Assembly: GCA_041277045.1 (NCBI GenBank)
Contig: JBGFSY010000001.1
Span: forward strand, 620,001-684,000
Direction: 5' to 3'
DNA: 64,000 bases
From: Reddybacter sp041277045
GTDB lineage: Bacteria; Pseudomonadota; Gammaproteobacteria; Pseudomonadales; Porticoccaceae
Position numbers and translations under genes: made by a program. Position 1 is the stretch's first letter; the number at the start of each line of letters is the position of its first letter. The notes beneath the pieces were generated by a model, which made no database searches, was not told the origin of the DNA, and saw only the letters and a list, made by a program, of their open reading frames with translations. Positions 9,198-17,901 of this stretch are shown piece by piece.

Positions 9198-9452
9198 CCG
9201 ATCAACCGCCGCCTGACAAGGACAATAAAAACATTGTCTTTGAAGCCGGCCTCAATGGTGATATTGTTTTGGCAAACCAGCGTATTAATCTACGCTTCCT
9301 TCGTGCTAACGTAGAACGGCTTCGAACTGAAAAACCCTGAAGCAAAAGTAATTATTTCAACTGACCAAAAATCCAAATCTGAAACCTATATAAGAATTGC
9401 CGATCAAACCCGCGAAGCTGGAATTTAAGGCATCTCTCTGGCTGCTAAATAG
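9198..9452 (+). pseudogene. truncated exbD copy
   Basis: The coding part of repeat unit 2. It lacks the start, the N-terminus and the transmembrane helix of ExbD. It has an A insertion (GAACTGAAAAACCC) that shifts the frame, and a TAA where the intact copy has Tyr (GGAATTTAT to GGAATTTAA). It cannot make a functional ExbD. Confidence 0.9.
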
Positions 9453-9538
9453 CAGTCAAAGCCACATTCGATATAACTCTGATAAATTCATGCGCTGATG
9501 ACATGCAACAACCATCATTTATTTAGCTACACATCATT
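9198..9538 (+). repeat. tandem direct repeat, unit 2
   Basis: Second copy of the 8851-9190 unit, including the non-coding tail with GCGCTGATGACATGCAACAA. It carries a one-base insertion in the AAAACCC run and many substitutions, so the duplication is not recent. Confidence 0.9.
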
Positions 9539-9916
9539 AAATAACTTGCACCGCATGACACTGTCCATTGGATAATTATAATTCTTAGACAAGTGCTTGC
9601 TCATTGAGTGCATCAAACGATCTTATTTTCGAATATGTGTTTCAAGCCGCGCGAAAAACCTGAATTGCACTTCAAGTCGTAGGGTCTAATTACAGGCAAA
9701 CTGCATCTCAGAAGCCCCTTAAGAATACCCAGCTCTGTATGAGTGAGGCACCATTATCACGAGAATATTTTACCAGCCAAAATAATACACCCATCTCTCG
9801 TCATTTATTGTTTGGGTGTGGGTACAGTGGCGTGAAAATTTCACCTAGCCCCTCAATTAACCATTTGGCTTATTATACTGAGCTACCAAGCATTACTTCT
9901 TAAACCTTCAGGACTT
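9539..9916. other. gap, no gene seen
   Basis: About 380 bases between the exbD repeat and the terminator of the TonB2 operon. No open frame resembles a known family and I see no RNA gene. Composition is like the surrounding AT-rich block. Confidence 0.4.
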
Positions 9917-9946
9917 TAAAAAAAACGAACTCTCCAAGCCTTGGAG
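9917..9946 (-). terminator. rho-independent terminator of the TonB2 operon
   Basis: On the minus strand CTCCAA-GGC-TTGGAG is followed within five bases by a run of eight T. It lies 10 bases after the stop of the TPR gene, the last of the operon. Confidence 0.7.
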
Positions 9947-9956
9947 TAAATGCGGC

Positions 9957-11354
9957 TCATGTTTTCGAACAACCCGCGATATCTGCGCCCATTTCTCGCA
10001 ATTGATTACGCCTGCTGCCTTCATTGCCAGCATAGGTAATCCACTTACTCGCAAATCTTGCACTACGTTTATCCTTAGTCGCCTTTTCGAAAGACAAGGC
10101 CGCATCCTTATAACAATGTAAATTTAATTGCGCGTTACCCAGCACCATATACGTTAAGTCTTTTCGCTTTAAGCCTCCCTTGTTAAGGGCGTTTCTTGAC
10201 GCCCTAATGGCCTTAGCATCTTCACCCATATCGAGATAAACTCCGGCCAAACGCGCCCATATGGTGCCTTTATTTGATAGCTTCGCGGCTTCTTCCAAAT
10301 AGGGTCGCGCCTTATTACCATCTTGTGCTTGCTGCCAGGCATGGCCCAGTAGCTCCATATTTTTCTGTGTTTTCTTAATCAACTTATCTTTAAAGCCTTT
10401 TTCTATCACTCGAGCAGCCAGATAAGGCGCATCAGCACCAATAAACAAATAAGCCAGGCTTAATAATTCACGCTCTTTACTAGTGTTGCCAGCAAGATAT
10501 ACAAGCTCAGTAGAAATCAACCGATTGGTATCTTGACCCAACTCAGAATAAACCCCACCCATTTGACGCCAATAGCTGTATTTAGGATAGTGCTCGACAA
10601 GCTTTTTTAGTATCGCAAGCGTTTGCTTATAATCCTGTTTTTCATAAAAAATAACTCGCTGCAGGCCCCACCAATTTTCTTTAGGTACTTTACCTTTTTT
10701 CACCCACTCGGCAATAACCTCACTGAGGAGACCCAGTGATTTTTCCTTTTTTTCCAATTGGTAATATGCCTGCGCGAGTAGAACCTTGCCATCTGCACCA
10801 ACAACGCTGGCTTCTTTCATCCATGCTTCAAGATTATTTGCGGCATTTTCGTAATCTTCACTAACAAAATACAGCTGCGCAATTGAATAATAAATACTGG
10901 CCCTCATTCGCTCATCCGTCTCAGGCTCAGCTAATACTTTCTTATAACTGTTTATTGCTTCTTTAATATTGTCACGGGAATAATAGCTATACGCCAAAAA
11001 ATTCCAGACCTGTGATTTTTCATAGCCCGAGACACAGTCCGAAGACAGCGACGCTTTCAATATGCGCTCACCTTCCGCCCAACGCTCTGCCTCGATCTCA
11101 ATCTGAGCCAGCTCTAATCTGCCCCCACATTTCTTGCCAACAGACGATCGTTTTTTGGTTTTTGTCTTACCATATTTTCGCTGACCATCATCTTCTTTTG
11201 CATATACATTGCCAAAAAAAACCGGCCCCCCATCTATAACAAATAACGTAAAGCCAGCATGTAAAACACCGAAGATTAAAAACAAAGTTAGCGAACGACA
11301 AGAAAAACCCCATAGCGCCCTCATCGTAGTACTAAACAATCTTTTTACGCCCAC
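9957..11354 (-). CDS. TPR-repeat protein of a TonB2 system
   Basis: A 465-residue protein with one N-terminal membrane anchor or uncleaved signal (about 15-40). A basic, low-complexity linker (GKTKTKKRSS) is followed by successive tetratricopeptide repeats to the end (for example WNFLAYSYYSRDN, ARLAGVYLDMGEDAKAIRAS). Such a TPR protein is the last gene of Vibrio TonB2 clusters, where it is thought to help TonB2-dependent uptake from the periplasmic side. It begins 26 bases after tonB and ends the six-gene operon. The precise role is inferred from gene order. Confidence 0.8.
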   Translation of the reverse strand: MGVKRLFSTTMRALWGFSCRSLTLFLIFGVLHAGFTLFVIDGGPVFFGNVYAKEDDGQRKYGKTKTKKRSSVGKKCGGRLELAQIEIEAERWAEGERILKASLSSDCVSGYEKSQVWNFLAYSYYSRDNIKEAINSYKKVLAEPETDERMRASIYYSIAQLYFVSEDYENAANNLEAWMKEASVVGADGKVLLAQAYYQLEKKEKSLGLLSEVIAEWVKKGKVPKENWWGLQRVIFYEKQDYKQTLAILKKLVEHYPKYSYWRQMGGVYSELGQDTNRLISTELVYLAGNTSKERELLSLAYLFIGADAPYLAARVIEKGFKDKLIKKTQKNMELLGHAWQQAQDGNKARPYLEEAAKLSNKGTIWARLAGVYLDMGEDAKAIRASRNALNKGGLKRKDLTYMVLGNAQLNLHCYKDAALSFEKATKDKRSARFASKWITYAGNEGSRRNQLREMGADIAGCSKT

Positions 11355-11380
11355 TATTTTAACCTCAATTTGTATATCAG

Positions 11381-12010
11381 TTATTTTTCCAGTTCAAATG
11401 AAAACTTGTACATAACACCATGTACTTCTTCTGGCTTTCCATCAATCACCCGAGGATTGTATTTAAGCTTTAAGGCTGCCTTTAATGCCGCACGCCCAAA
11501 GCCATAATTTGGCGGATATTCTTCCAGTAAAACAGGATCTCGAACTCCGCCTGTTGTAGTAATAATTACCTCAAGAACTGCATAGCCTTCCTTTCCACGA
11601 GACAATGCTCTGCGAGGATATATTGGCTGAGGAACATATAGCGGAATATAGTCTGTATCGCGGGAAAATCCTCCTCCCAGCCCAATATTAAGATTCGAGT
11701 TTAAGGCAGGAGCGGCGATACTTAGCGCATCCATATCCATCTCAATATCTATATTTTGCTCAGGTATTTCAGGGGGTGGCTCGTCTGGCTGATCAGGCTT
11801 TTCGGGCTTTTTCTGTTTTATGTTTTCACTAACCTTCCTATCTGGCTGCCATATGTCAGAAATCTTGCGCCCTGCCTTTTCATCCAGCTCAGTGTCATTA
11901 TTTAAAATTAGCAAATACATCAAGACGGTAAGAAAGAACGTGACGACAGCACCTAGTATAAACCCACCGACAAGCCTGACGGATTTATTGCCTCCCACCA
12001 AGCTAGTCAT
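11381..12010 (-). CDS. tonB2: energy transducer TonB (TonB2 type)
   Basis: A 209-residue TonB. The N-terminal transmembrane helix (about 13-35) is followed by a Pro/Glu/Lys/Asp-rich periplasmic spacer (KKPEKPDQPDEPPPEIPE). The C-terminal TonB domain starts at PIYPRRALSRGKEGYAVLEV and ends YKFSFELEK. YPxxA and GxGxaVLEV are the family landmarks. It passes energy from ExbB/ExbD to outer-membrane receptors. It overlaps the exbD stop by eight bases (12003-12010). The short spacer and operon partners mark it as TonB2-like rather than the long TonB1. Confidence 0.92.
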   Translation of the reverse strand: MTSLVGGNKSVRLVGGFILGAVVTFFLTVLMYLLILNNDTELDEKAGRKISDIWQPDRKVSENIKQKKPEKPDQPDEPPPEIPEQNIDIEMDMDALSIAAPALNSNLNIGLGGGFSRDTDYIPLYVPQPIYPRRALSRGKEGYAVLEVIITTTGGVRDPVLLEEYPPNYGFGRAALKAALKLKYNPRVIDGKPEEVHGVMYKFSFELEK

Positions 12011-12404
12011 TTAATGTTGACACCGAAATTTTTGTAATGCCCACTTCTTTTGCAGCATCGGCAACTAGAGCAATTTTTTCTACCGAGGCATTACCATCAA
12101 CCTGTATCACCATTCCACCTTTTGGGTTTTCTGCAAATAATCGCAATAATTGTAATTTTACTAAATTATCTTTTATTAAATTTTTATCCATCCAAATCTG
12201 ATCACTTTCATTAATGCCGACCAATATACTGGGCTTGGTTTTTTCAGCCGTCAACGTACGTACTTTTTGAACTTCTATACCAGGCGTCTTAATGAACGAT
12301 GCTGTAACTATAAAAAATATCAGCATAATAAAAACCACATCAAGCATGGGTGTTAAATCTATCACCTGTTCTTGAGCTTCATCTTTTTTACTAATATCTC
12401 GCAT
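12003..12404 (-). CDS. exbD2: ExbD biopolymer transport protein (TonB2 type)
   Basis: A 133-residue ExbD with the canonical VIDLTPMLDVVFIMLIFF membrane segment, whose Asp sits at the start of the helix, and a small periplasmic domain. It is the operon partner of ExbB and TonB. The membrane part is nearly identical to the orphan ExbD at 8703, while the periplasmic domain is quite different, so they are old paralogues. It is separated from exbB by 126 bases, the only sizeable gap in the operon, which could hold an internal promoter or processing site. Confidence 0.93.
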   Translation of the reverse strand: MRDISKKDEAQEQVIDLTPMLDVVFIMLIFFIVTASFIKTPGIEVQKVRTLTAEKTKPSILVGINESDQIWMDKNLIKDNLVKLQLLRLFAENPKGGMVIQVDGNASVEKIALVADAAKEVGITKISVSTLND

Positions 12405-12530
12405 ATTTTTTGAGCACCCAAATCAATTTTTAAACATGAATAATCTAATCGACACCTATCACATCATTTGTTAATAATTACGCCTGTAAATTACCTAGAT
12501 TCCTAAATTAAGATTAGGCAAAAGACACAA

Positions 12531-13055
12531 TTAATCCATCGTCATCTTATCTTCCATCAACTGTTTTTCATTTTTCGCCAAACGCTCTAGATAAGTAAAA
12601 CCAAACACTCCTGAAAGCGCAGCTACCATGCCAGCCATCGTCGGAATGGTAGCCATAGATACCCCGCTCGACATAGCTTTAGCATCACCACCGCCAGTCA
12701 TTGCCATTACCTCAAATACCGTAATCATCCCCGTCACTGTACCCAGCAAACCAAATAACGGTGCCAATGCGATTAGCGCTTTAATTAAGGCGAGGTATTG
12801 GTCAATCTTCATGTTGATTTGAGAAAGGTATTTCGCCCTTACCTGGTGAGCACTCTTAGACTTGCGCTCTAATCTTGCCTCCCAGGTATCTAGTATCAAT
12901 GCCTTATCTGTTCTCAAGCTGCCTTTGTAATACCAAATACGCTCAAAAATAAATGTCCACATCACAGCAACCAGGGCTATTAGAAACGAAAGAATAGTCC
13001 CCCCAAGATCCATAAAATCTGAGACACCTTCCAATAGTTCCAGAAAATAAAACAA
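12531..13055 (-). CDS. exbB2: ExbB, MotA/TolQ/ExbB proton channel (TonB2 type)
   Basis: A 174-residue protein of the compact TonB2-type ExbB kind. It has one N-terminal membrane helix (GGTILSFLIALVAVMWTF), a cytoplasmic loop, and the two-helix MotA/TolQ/ExbB core with LAPLFGLLGTVTGMI and SMATIPTMAGMVAALSG. It forms the proton-conducting pentamer around ExbD. It starts two bases after the TtpC-like stop, so the two are translated together. Confidence 0.92.
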   Translation of the reverse strand: MFYFLELLEGVSDFMDLGGTILSFLIALVAVMWTFIFERIWYYKGSLRTDKALILDTWEARLERKSKSAHQVRAKYLSQINMKIDQYLALIKALIALAPLFGLLGTVTGMITVFEVMAMTGGGDAKAMSSGVSMATIPTMAGMVAALSGVFGFTYLERLAKNEKQLMEDKMTMD

Positions 13056-13057
13056 GG

Positions 13058-14434
13058 TTATGACCTCTCAACCTGCTCGGCAACTATACCCACACTCTGC
13101 TCTTCCATAATGTGCAAGATTCGCTGTACATAACCGTTCACCCAGGTATGCATTAACACTGTAGGAATAGCAACGACCAAACCTAACACCGTAGTTACCA
13201 GGGCTTGCGAAATACCACCGGCCATCATCTTCGGATCACCCGCACCAAAAATTGTAATTTGCTGGAACACGACGATCATCCCGGTCACCGTTCCTAATAA
13301 ACCTCCCAATGGCGCTACCATGGCTATAATTTTCAGCAAATTAACACCTGATTCAATTTTTGGTCGCTCCCTTAGAATCGCTTCATGTAACTTGAGCTCC
13401 ATCGATTCTGCATCGAGACCCTTATTCTTTTCAGCCACCAACAAGACTCTGCCCAAAGGATTATTTTCATTTGCCTGGTCAGACCGAAGTTGCACATTGA
13501 CTTTCCGCGACACTCCAGATAAGACAACAAATCGCCACAATGCCAAAAGTACCGCGGCAAGACCGACTGCTGAAATAATATAACCAATCTCTCGGCCCTG
13601 GTGCCATTTTTCAAGAAGCGTTGGCGTATCAATAAGTGCGCGTAACAAACCGCCACCGCTTGGGCCAGTAGGGTCGATACCAGTCCGTACAAAACCCCCT
13701 GTTGAGGCCTGTAATTCTTTTGCAGCGCTCGTTAAATCACCACCAGGTTGACGTGGCAATTCTGATAAAACACCTGTTGCAGCCGTGTACATGAGATAGC
13801 TACCATCGGACACCAAATTAAAACTACCGATTCGTACTACTTCCTGACTAACCTTCTCTCCGTTGGAGCGAATAAACTCCGCCGGAAAACGCACGACCTT
13901 GCCTGCCTCCATCATCTCCCGGTGCACCTCAAACCACATGCCTTCAATCTCAGCAAGACTGGGTAGCCGCGTACTACTACTCATTTTTTCAATAAGGCCT
14001 TCCAGCTTTTCTGTCCGACCCGGAAATTGCACGCTTACCAACGATTGATCCATCGTTACCACAGCATCACCGGCCGTCGACGTCAGGTGACCAAATAACT
14101 CTTTTAACGAACCCAACCTACGTTGCAACTGCTCATTTTGAGCTTCGAGCTTAATTTCATTTTCAGCAAATAACTTTTCTAGTCGTTCACTCTTTTCTTC
14201 TTCTGATTTTTTTTCTGACTTCGCTTCCGTCAACAAGCGTTTTTGTTCGCTTTTAGCATTTAAAAACGTTTTCTCGCGTTTTTTATGCTCTTTCGATTCG
14301 TTGATTTTTGCACTCTTTACCATGCCCAATAATTCATCCAGCGATGCCGCTTGCTCCGCAGCGTAAAGCCCACCAGATACTAGCAACCCACCGATAATGA
14401 ATACGCTGATACTACGTTTTAAATAAACTTTCAT
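13058..14434 (-). CDS. ttpC: TtpC-like MotA/TolQ/ExbB protein with long periplasmic N-terminus
   Basis: 458 residues. A signal peptide or anchor (about 8-25) is followed by a strongly charged coiled coil (about 45-110, rich in KKSEEEKSERLEKL) and a beta-rich periplasmic part. The C-terminal third has three membrane helices with the ExbB core (MVAPLGGLLGTVTGMIVVF, TTVLGLVVAIPTV). This layout is that of TtpC, the extra protein required by Vibrio TonB2 but not TonB1 systems. It sits between the DUF3450 gene (4-base overlap) and exbB2. The symbol is given by domain layout and gene order, not by alignment. Confidence 0.85.
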   Translation of the reverse strand: MKVYLKRSISVFIIGGLLVSGGLYAAEQAASLDELLGMVKSAKINESKEHKKREKTFLNAKSEQKRLLTEAKSEKKSEEEKSERLEKLFAENEIKLEAQNEQLQRRLGSLKELFGHLTSTAGDAVVTMDQSLVSVQFPGRTEKLEGLIEKMSSSTRLPSLAEIEGMWFEVHREMMEAGKVVRFPAEFIRSNGEKVSQEVVRIGSFNLVSDGSYLMYTAATGVLSELPRQPGGDLTSAAKELQASTGGFVRTGIDPTGPSGGGLLRALIDTPTLLEKWHQGREIGYIISAVGLAAVLLALWRFVVLSGVSRKVNVQLRSDQANENNPLGRVLLVAEKNKGLDAESMELKLHEAILRERPKIESGVNLLKIIAMVAPLGGLLGTVTGMIVVFQQITIFGAGDPKMMAGGISQALVTTVLGLVVAIPTVLMHTWVNGYVQRILHIMEEQSVGIVAEQVERS

Positions 14435-15210
14435 TGCACTGCCTCCGGTGAAGAAATGGGCAATTTAAGGACGCCTATTGCCGCTTGTTTTTTGGCTATC
14501 CGAATGCCCTTGGCCGTTGCGGTGCGATACTCACCGGAAGACAGCGGTTGCCACTGCGCAGCACGGGAATCCCACACGCCACTTTGACTTTGGTCGGAGG
14601 TTTGATAGAGAAGCGCTATTCGGCCTACTCTGAAGAAGGTAACTTGTCGATCTTGCCCATCAATGAGCAACAAGCCACTGTATTCTGAAATGGTATTACC
14701 GTATTCAAGCTCTATATCGTAAAGCTCTAACACCTGTCGGAATTTCTCTGCAGAACTAAACCGGCTGGCCTCAAGATTTGTTCGCACCTGAGCAATACTT
14801 TCAAGGCGTAAATCGTGCTGGAAAGGCAAATCCAAATTTACAAACTGCCCGAGCGCATCAAGCATTTTAATCGACAACGGTGTTATTTGCCGCTCAATGA
14901 CGGTTGCATTTTCAATAGAGTCAGCGATATCGCTCATCGTTTGTTGTTGATTTTCAAGCTGCTTTTCTAACTGCGCGTTATAAACCTGAAGGCCTTCAAT
15001 TTCTTTATTGACAATGCGAAAGTCCTGTAAAATATCGTAGGTTTGATCCGCCAATGTATCGATGCGCTTTTGCGAATTTTGCGCCGCAGCCGTCTTACCG
15101 GCACCTGCTTTTAAAACGGCATCTACTTCGACAGCACCAGTATTAATAGAGATAAACTGCGTGGCAACAAACACCCCCGCTATTGCCACCTTCGATAAAA
15201 TAATTCTCAT
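14431..15210 (-). CDS. DUF3450 periplasmic coiled-coil protein
   Basis: 259 residues with an N-terminal signal peptide (about 1-26, ending at NTGA). A long coiled coil follows (about 40-90, with KRIDTLADQTYDILQDFR and QLEKQLENQQQ), then a compact C-terminal domain (VTFFRVGRIALLYQT). DUF3450 genes are the usual first gene of TonB2/TtpC operons. The function is not established; a structural role around TtpC in the periplasm is a reasonable guess. AGAGGAAGAAC upstream is a strong ribosome site. The stop overlaps the ttpC start in an ATGA-type arrangement. This gene heads the operon. Confidence 0.85.
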   Translation of the reverse strand: MRIILSKVAIAGVFVATQFISINTGAVEVDAVLKAGAGKTAAAQNSQKRIDTLADQTYDILQDFRIVNKEIEGLQVYNAQLEKQLENQQQTMSDIADSIENATVIERQITPLSIKMLDALGQFVNLDLPFQHDLRLESIAQVRTNLEASRFSSAEKFRQVLELYDIELEYGNTISEYSGLLLIDGQDRQVTFFRVGRIALLYQTSDQSQSGVWDSRAAQWQPLSSGEYRTATAKGIRIAKKQAAIGVLKLPISSPEAVQ

Positions 15211-15596
15211 GTTCTTCCTCTTTTGACGGGTGTGTACAGAAAAACCCTAGCTGCCTTAAGCGACATAAGCCAGGTATCTTCGATTAAGATTTCTGATTTT
15301 TACAAATTTACTTTTGGTTATTATTTTAGCGCCCATACCTACCATCACTACGCACTCAATAAATCATTTTATTATAGTTTTATGCTGCCTTACCCCATGG
15401 ATGATGAATCCTTTATAAGGGCAAAACGCCTATCAAATATACGTAAACAACTTGCTATAACTGGTCTAAATTTAACATACTTTTTTGGCCAAGGTCAAAG
15501 ACTAACTACACTTTATATTCAACCTTGAATCGACTAACCCGCTACAGCTGCTGTCTACCTATTACTTTTCTTGACGGCTGCTATTAACTTGTTCAG
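15211..15596. promoter_or_regulatory. promoter region of the TonB2 operon and folA downstream gap
   Basis: About 385 bases, AT-rich. It should contain the minus-strand promoter of the DUF3450-ttpC-exbBD-tonB-TPR operon. Several TAAAAT/TATAAT-like hexamers are present around 15330-15380 but no clear pair or Fur-like repeat. A plus-strand open frame (15223-15528) has no recognisable family and no ribosome site, and I consider it chance. Confidence 0.4.
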
Positions 15597-16130
15597 TTAT
15601 TCCGTGCGCCTCCTATCCAGGCGCACAAAACTACAGGCCGGCGTTTGCCCTTCCGCAGGCAAGTCCTCAACAGGAGTTTCCAGCCACTCGCTCAAGTCCA
15701 GCTCCGGGAAAAACGCATCGCCATCAACCTGAGTGTGTACCCGCGTTAGATAAAGCCTGTCGGCCTTGGGCAAGGCCTCACGGTAAATCGTTGCACCGCC
15801 GATAATCATCACCTCTTCAAGTTTCGAGTCGTCGGCGATTTTTTTGGCAATGGCGAGCGCCTCTTCTAAATCACTCGCCCTTTCCACACCCTCCGCCTGC
15901 CATGCGGTATCGCGGGTCATAACAATATTCGTGCGCCCCGGTAAGGGCCGGCCAATGGACTCATAAGTAAGGCGGCCCATAATAATCGGCTTGCCCAGAG
16001 TGACCTTCTTAAAGTATTTAAGGTCGGCGGAAATGCGCCAGGGTAGTTGGTTATTGCTACCGATAACGCCGTTATCGGCCACCGCTACAATTAGGGAAGT
16101 GATTGCCACTGCTGTCCTGCCTCTCGTCAA
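15597..16130 (-). CDS. folA: dihydrofolate reductase
   Basis: A 177-residue DHFR that reduces dihydrofolate to tetrahydrofolate with NADPH, regenerating the cofactor oxidised by thymidylate synthase. It shows SLIVAVADNGVIG at the N-terminus, LPWRISADLKYFK with the catalytic Asp, the NADPH motif GRLTYESIGRPLPGR, and IIGGATIYREAL. The annotated start carries about ten residues before the usual beginning. A GTG inside (VAITSL) could be the true start. thyA lies 8.3 kb away on the same strand. Confidence 0.95.
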   Translation of the reverse strand: MTRGRTAVAITSLIVAVADNGVIGSNNQLPWRISADLKYFKKVTLGKPIIMGRLTYESIGRPLPGRTNIVMTRDTAWQAEGVERASDLEEALAIAKKIADDSKLEEVMIIGGATIYREALPKADRLYLTRVHTQVDGDAFFPELDLSEWLETPVEDLPAEGQTPACSFVRLDRRRTE

Positions 16131-16247
16131 TAATCACGGCACTGCTGTAACCGCTACGGCCGCCATTATCTACCAGTCAGGTTTTTGCGGAAACACTCGG
16201 GGGTAAAAGATTTCGTGGCGACAATATTGGGGGATAAAGGCTACCCC

Positions 16248-17783
16248 TCACGCGCGAGGTTTAAACGATACCCACGCCCCCAGCAGGCAAAGCAAGGTGA
16301 TGGCGAGGGTGGTGGCAACCAACAGAATATCGCGCAGTGTTTTGCTGATGGGGTCAAAAAATTGCCACTTGTGCAGGTAGCTAAATGACCAGCCCTCCCA
16401 CTGACGCGAAGGGCTGCTACGGCCAGCCAGCGCGCCTGTTGCGGTTTCGACAAACAGGGTGTGCAGCAACTCCCCCGTGCTTGCTTGCTGAGCGCCAAAG
16501 TGAACAGCATGCACCGGCATGCGCTTATTGATAAAGCCGTAGGTGCTGCTAAAGCGGGTGATTTTTTCAACCGGGCTATCAAGCGAGTCAGCGGCTGATA
16601 AGCCGCCATAATGCGCGGCGAGATTCAGCACATGCTGGCGCTGGCAATTGGCACAGAGCTGTGAGGTCTGTGCATCGATATAAACAAGGCCACCAGCCGG
16701 TGACATGGGCTTAGTGGAGTGATGCTCTGCCACCGCGGGTTGCCCCGTTTTATCGGCCATCGGCGATGCTGCCTTCTGATCAGCCAATGCCAAACGCAAA
16801 TAGGGCTGGCCATCGACCGCAACCAAACTGCCCCGGCGAAAATATTCGCCGCCACTGGCCTGTGCCACGACTGACCAATCTAACCTTAGGTTCTGCGCAT
16901 TAAAGACTGCCTGCGGAGCGGGTAACTCAGGCGGGGCAACGATCGGCTTATTGAGCAGGTGGTAGAGGCCAGAAAAACAAAAGGTCAACATTAAGATACC
17001 GAAACCAATGCCCAAACGACGATGCCAGACGCTAGCGCGACTCGGGACTTCGGCTTGTTTAGCGACACTTGCCCCCACGCTATTGTTTGACCGTCCCCGC
17101 CAAGCCATCCATAAACCCAAGCCGCTTAAGCCCATGCCGGCCAGTAGCATGGCGCTCATGGCGAGGGTTCTCAGCCAGGGGTTTTCAATAAAGACCCAAG
17201 AGTGCAGCTGGCGAAACACCCCGCCAATAAAGGCCTTGCGGTCATCGACCATGGTCGCCAAGCGGCCGGTACTGAGCTCGACATAGGCACGCATATTACC
17301 GGGTCGGTCAAAGGTCACTTTATAGACCGGTAAAAAACGATTCACATACAGGTAGTCTTCGTTGAATTCAGTGATTAATTCAATAGAGGCTATCTGACTG
17401 GCATCATCACCCAAATAATATCTGGCCAAGCGCTGCGCGTAAGCCCTGTCATTGAGCTCGGCGCGCTGGCCGCTGCGGGCATGAATGTAGGTCTTGTTAT
17501 CACCATGTTCAACACGATAAAAACTCGCGCCATCAATATTCAATAACTGCGCGTGCTCAAAGTCAGCAATGCCGTTGTGTAACAAGACCGTGGATAACGG
17601 CGCGAGGCCGGCAATGGCGGCAGTCGACACCGGCGGGGCCATTGCCACCGGCCGGGGGTTAAGGCGCGACATAATGGGGTGACTTAAGCCACTCAAGGCC
17701 CAGGCAATAATGGCAAAAAAAACGGCCAGGCCAATACGTCGGTGCCAGCGGTACAAGGTAGTGCTAGCCATAGTTACTCTCAT
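16248..17783 (-). CDS. PepSY-associated membrane protein
   Basis: A 511-residue inner-membrane protein with four hydrophobic segments (about 18-38, 210-232, 262-282, 483-505) separated by two periplasmic PepSY-like regions. These are the features of the PepSY_TM family, found beside siderophore and heme receptors, where some members act as ferric-siderophore reductases. A CANC pair at about 385 could bind a metal or redox group. It lies downstream of a TonB receptor on the same strand (118-base gap), so a role in handling that receptor's iron ligand is likely but inferred. An internal Met at the fifth codon (17771) is an equally good start. Confidence 0.85.
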   Translation of the reverse strand: MRVTMASTTLYRWHRRIGLAVFFAIIAWALSGLSHPIMSRLNPRPVAMAPPVSTAAIAGLAPLSTVLLHNGIADFEHAQLLNIDGASFYRVEHGDNKTYIHARSGQRAELNDRAYAQRLARYYLGDDASQIASIELITEFNEDYLYVNRFLPVYKVTFDRPGNMRAYVELSTGRLATMVDDRKAFIGGVFRQLHSWVFIENPWLRTLAMSAMLLAGMGLSGLGLWMAWRGRSNNSVGASVAKQAEVPSRASVWHRRLGIGFGILMLTFCFSGLYHLLNKPIVAPPELPAPQAVFNAQNLRLDWSVVAQASGGEYFRRGSLVAVDGQPYLRLALADQKAASPMADKTGQPAVAEHHSTKPMSPAGGLVYIDAQTSQLCANCQRQHVLNLAAHYGGLSAADSLDSPVEKITRFSSTYGFINKRMPVHAVHFGAQQASTGELLHTLFVETATGALAGRSSPSRQWEGWSFSYLHKWQFFDPISKTLRDILLVATTLAITLLCLLGAWVSFKPRA

Positions 17784-17901
17784 AGAGGGACTAATAAACT
17801 GCGATAAAAAATTACGATTCGCAAAAGTCCGGTTAGAAATAATGCAATGAACAAAATAGCTTGTCTGCGCTACAGCCCGCCAATGTGCAGTGGCCTAGCC
17901 G

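Noticed and set aside
15223..15528. Plus-strand 101-codon frame opposite the TonB2 promoter region
   Set aside because: No ribosome site, aromatic-rich odd composition and no recognisable family; it lies where the operon promoter should be.
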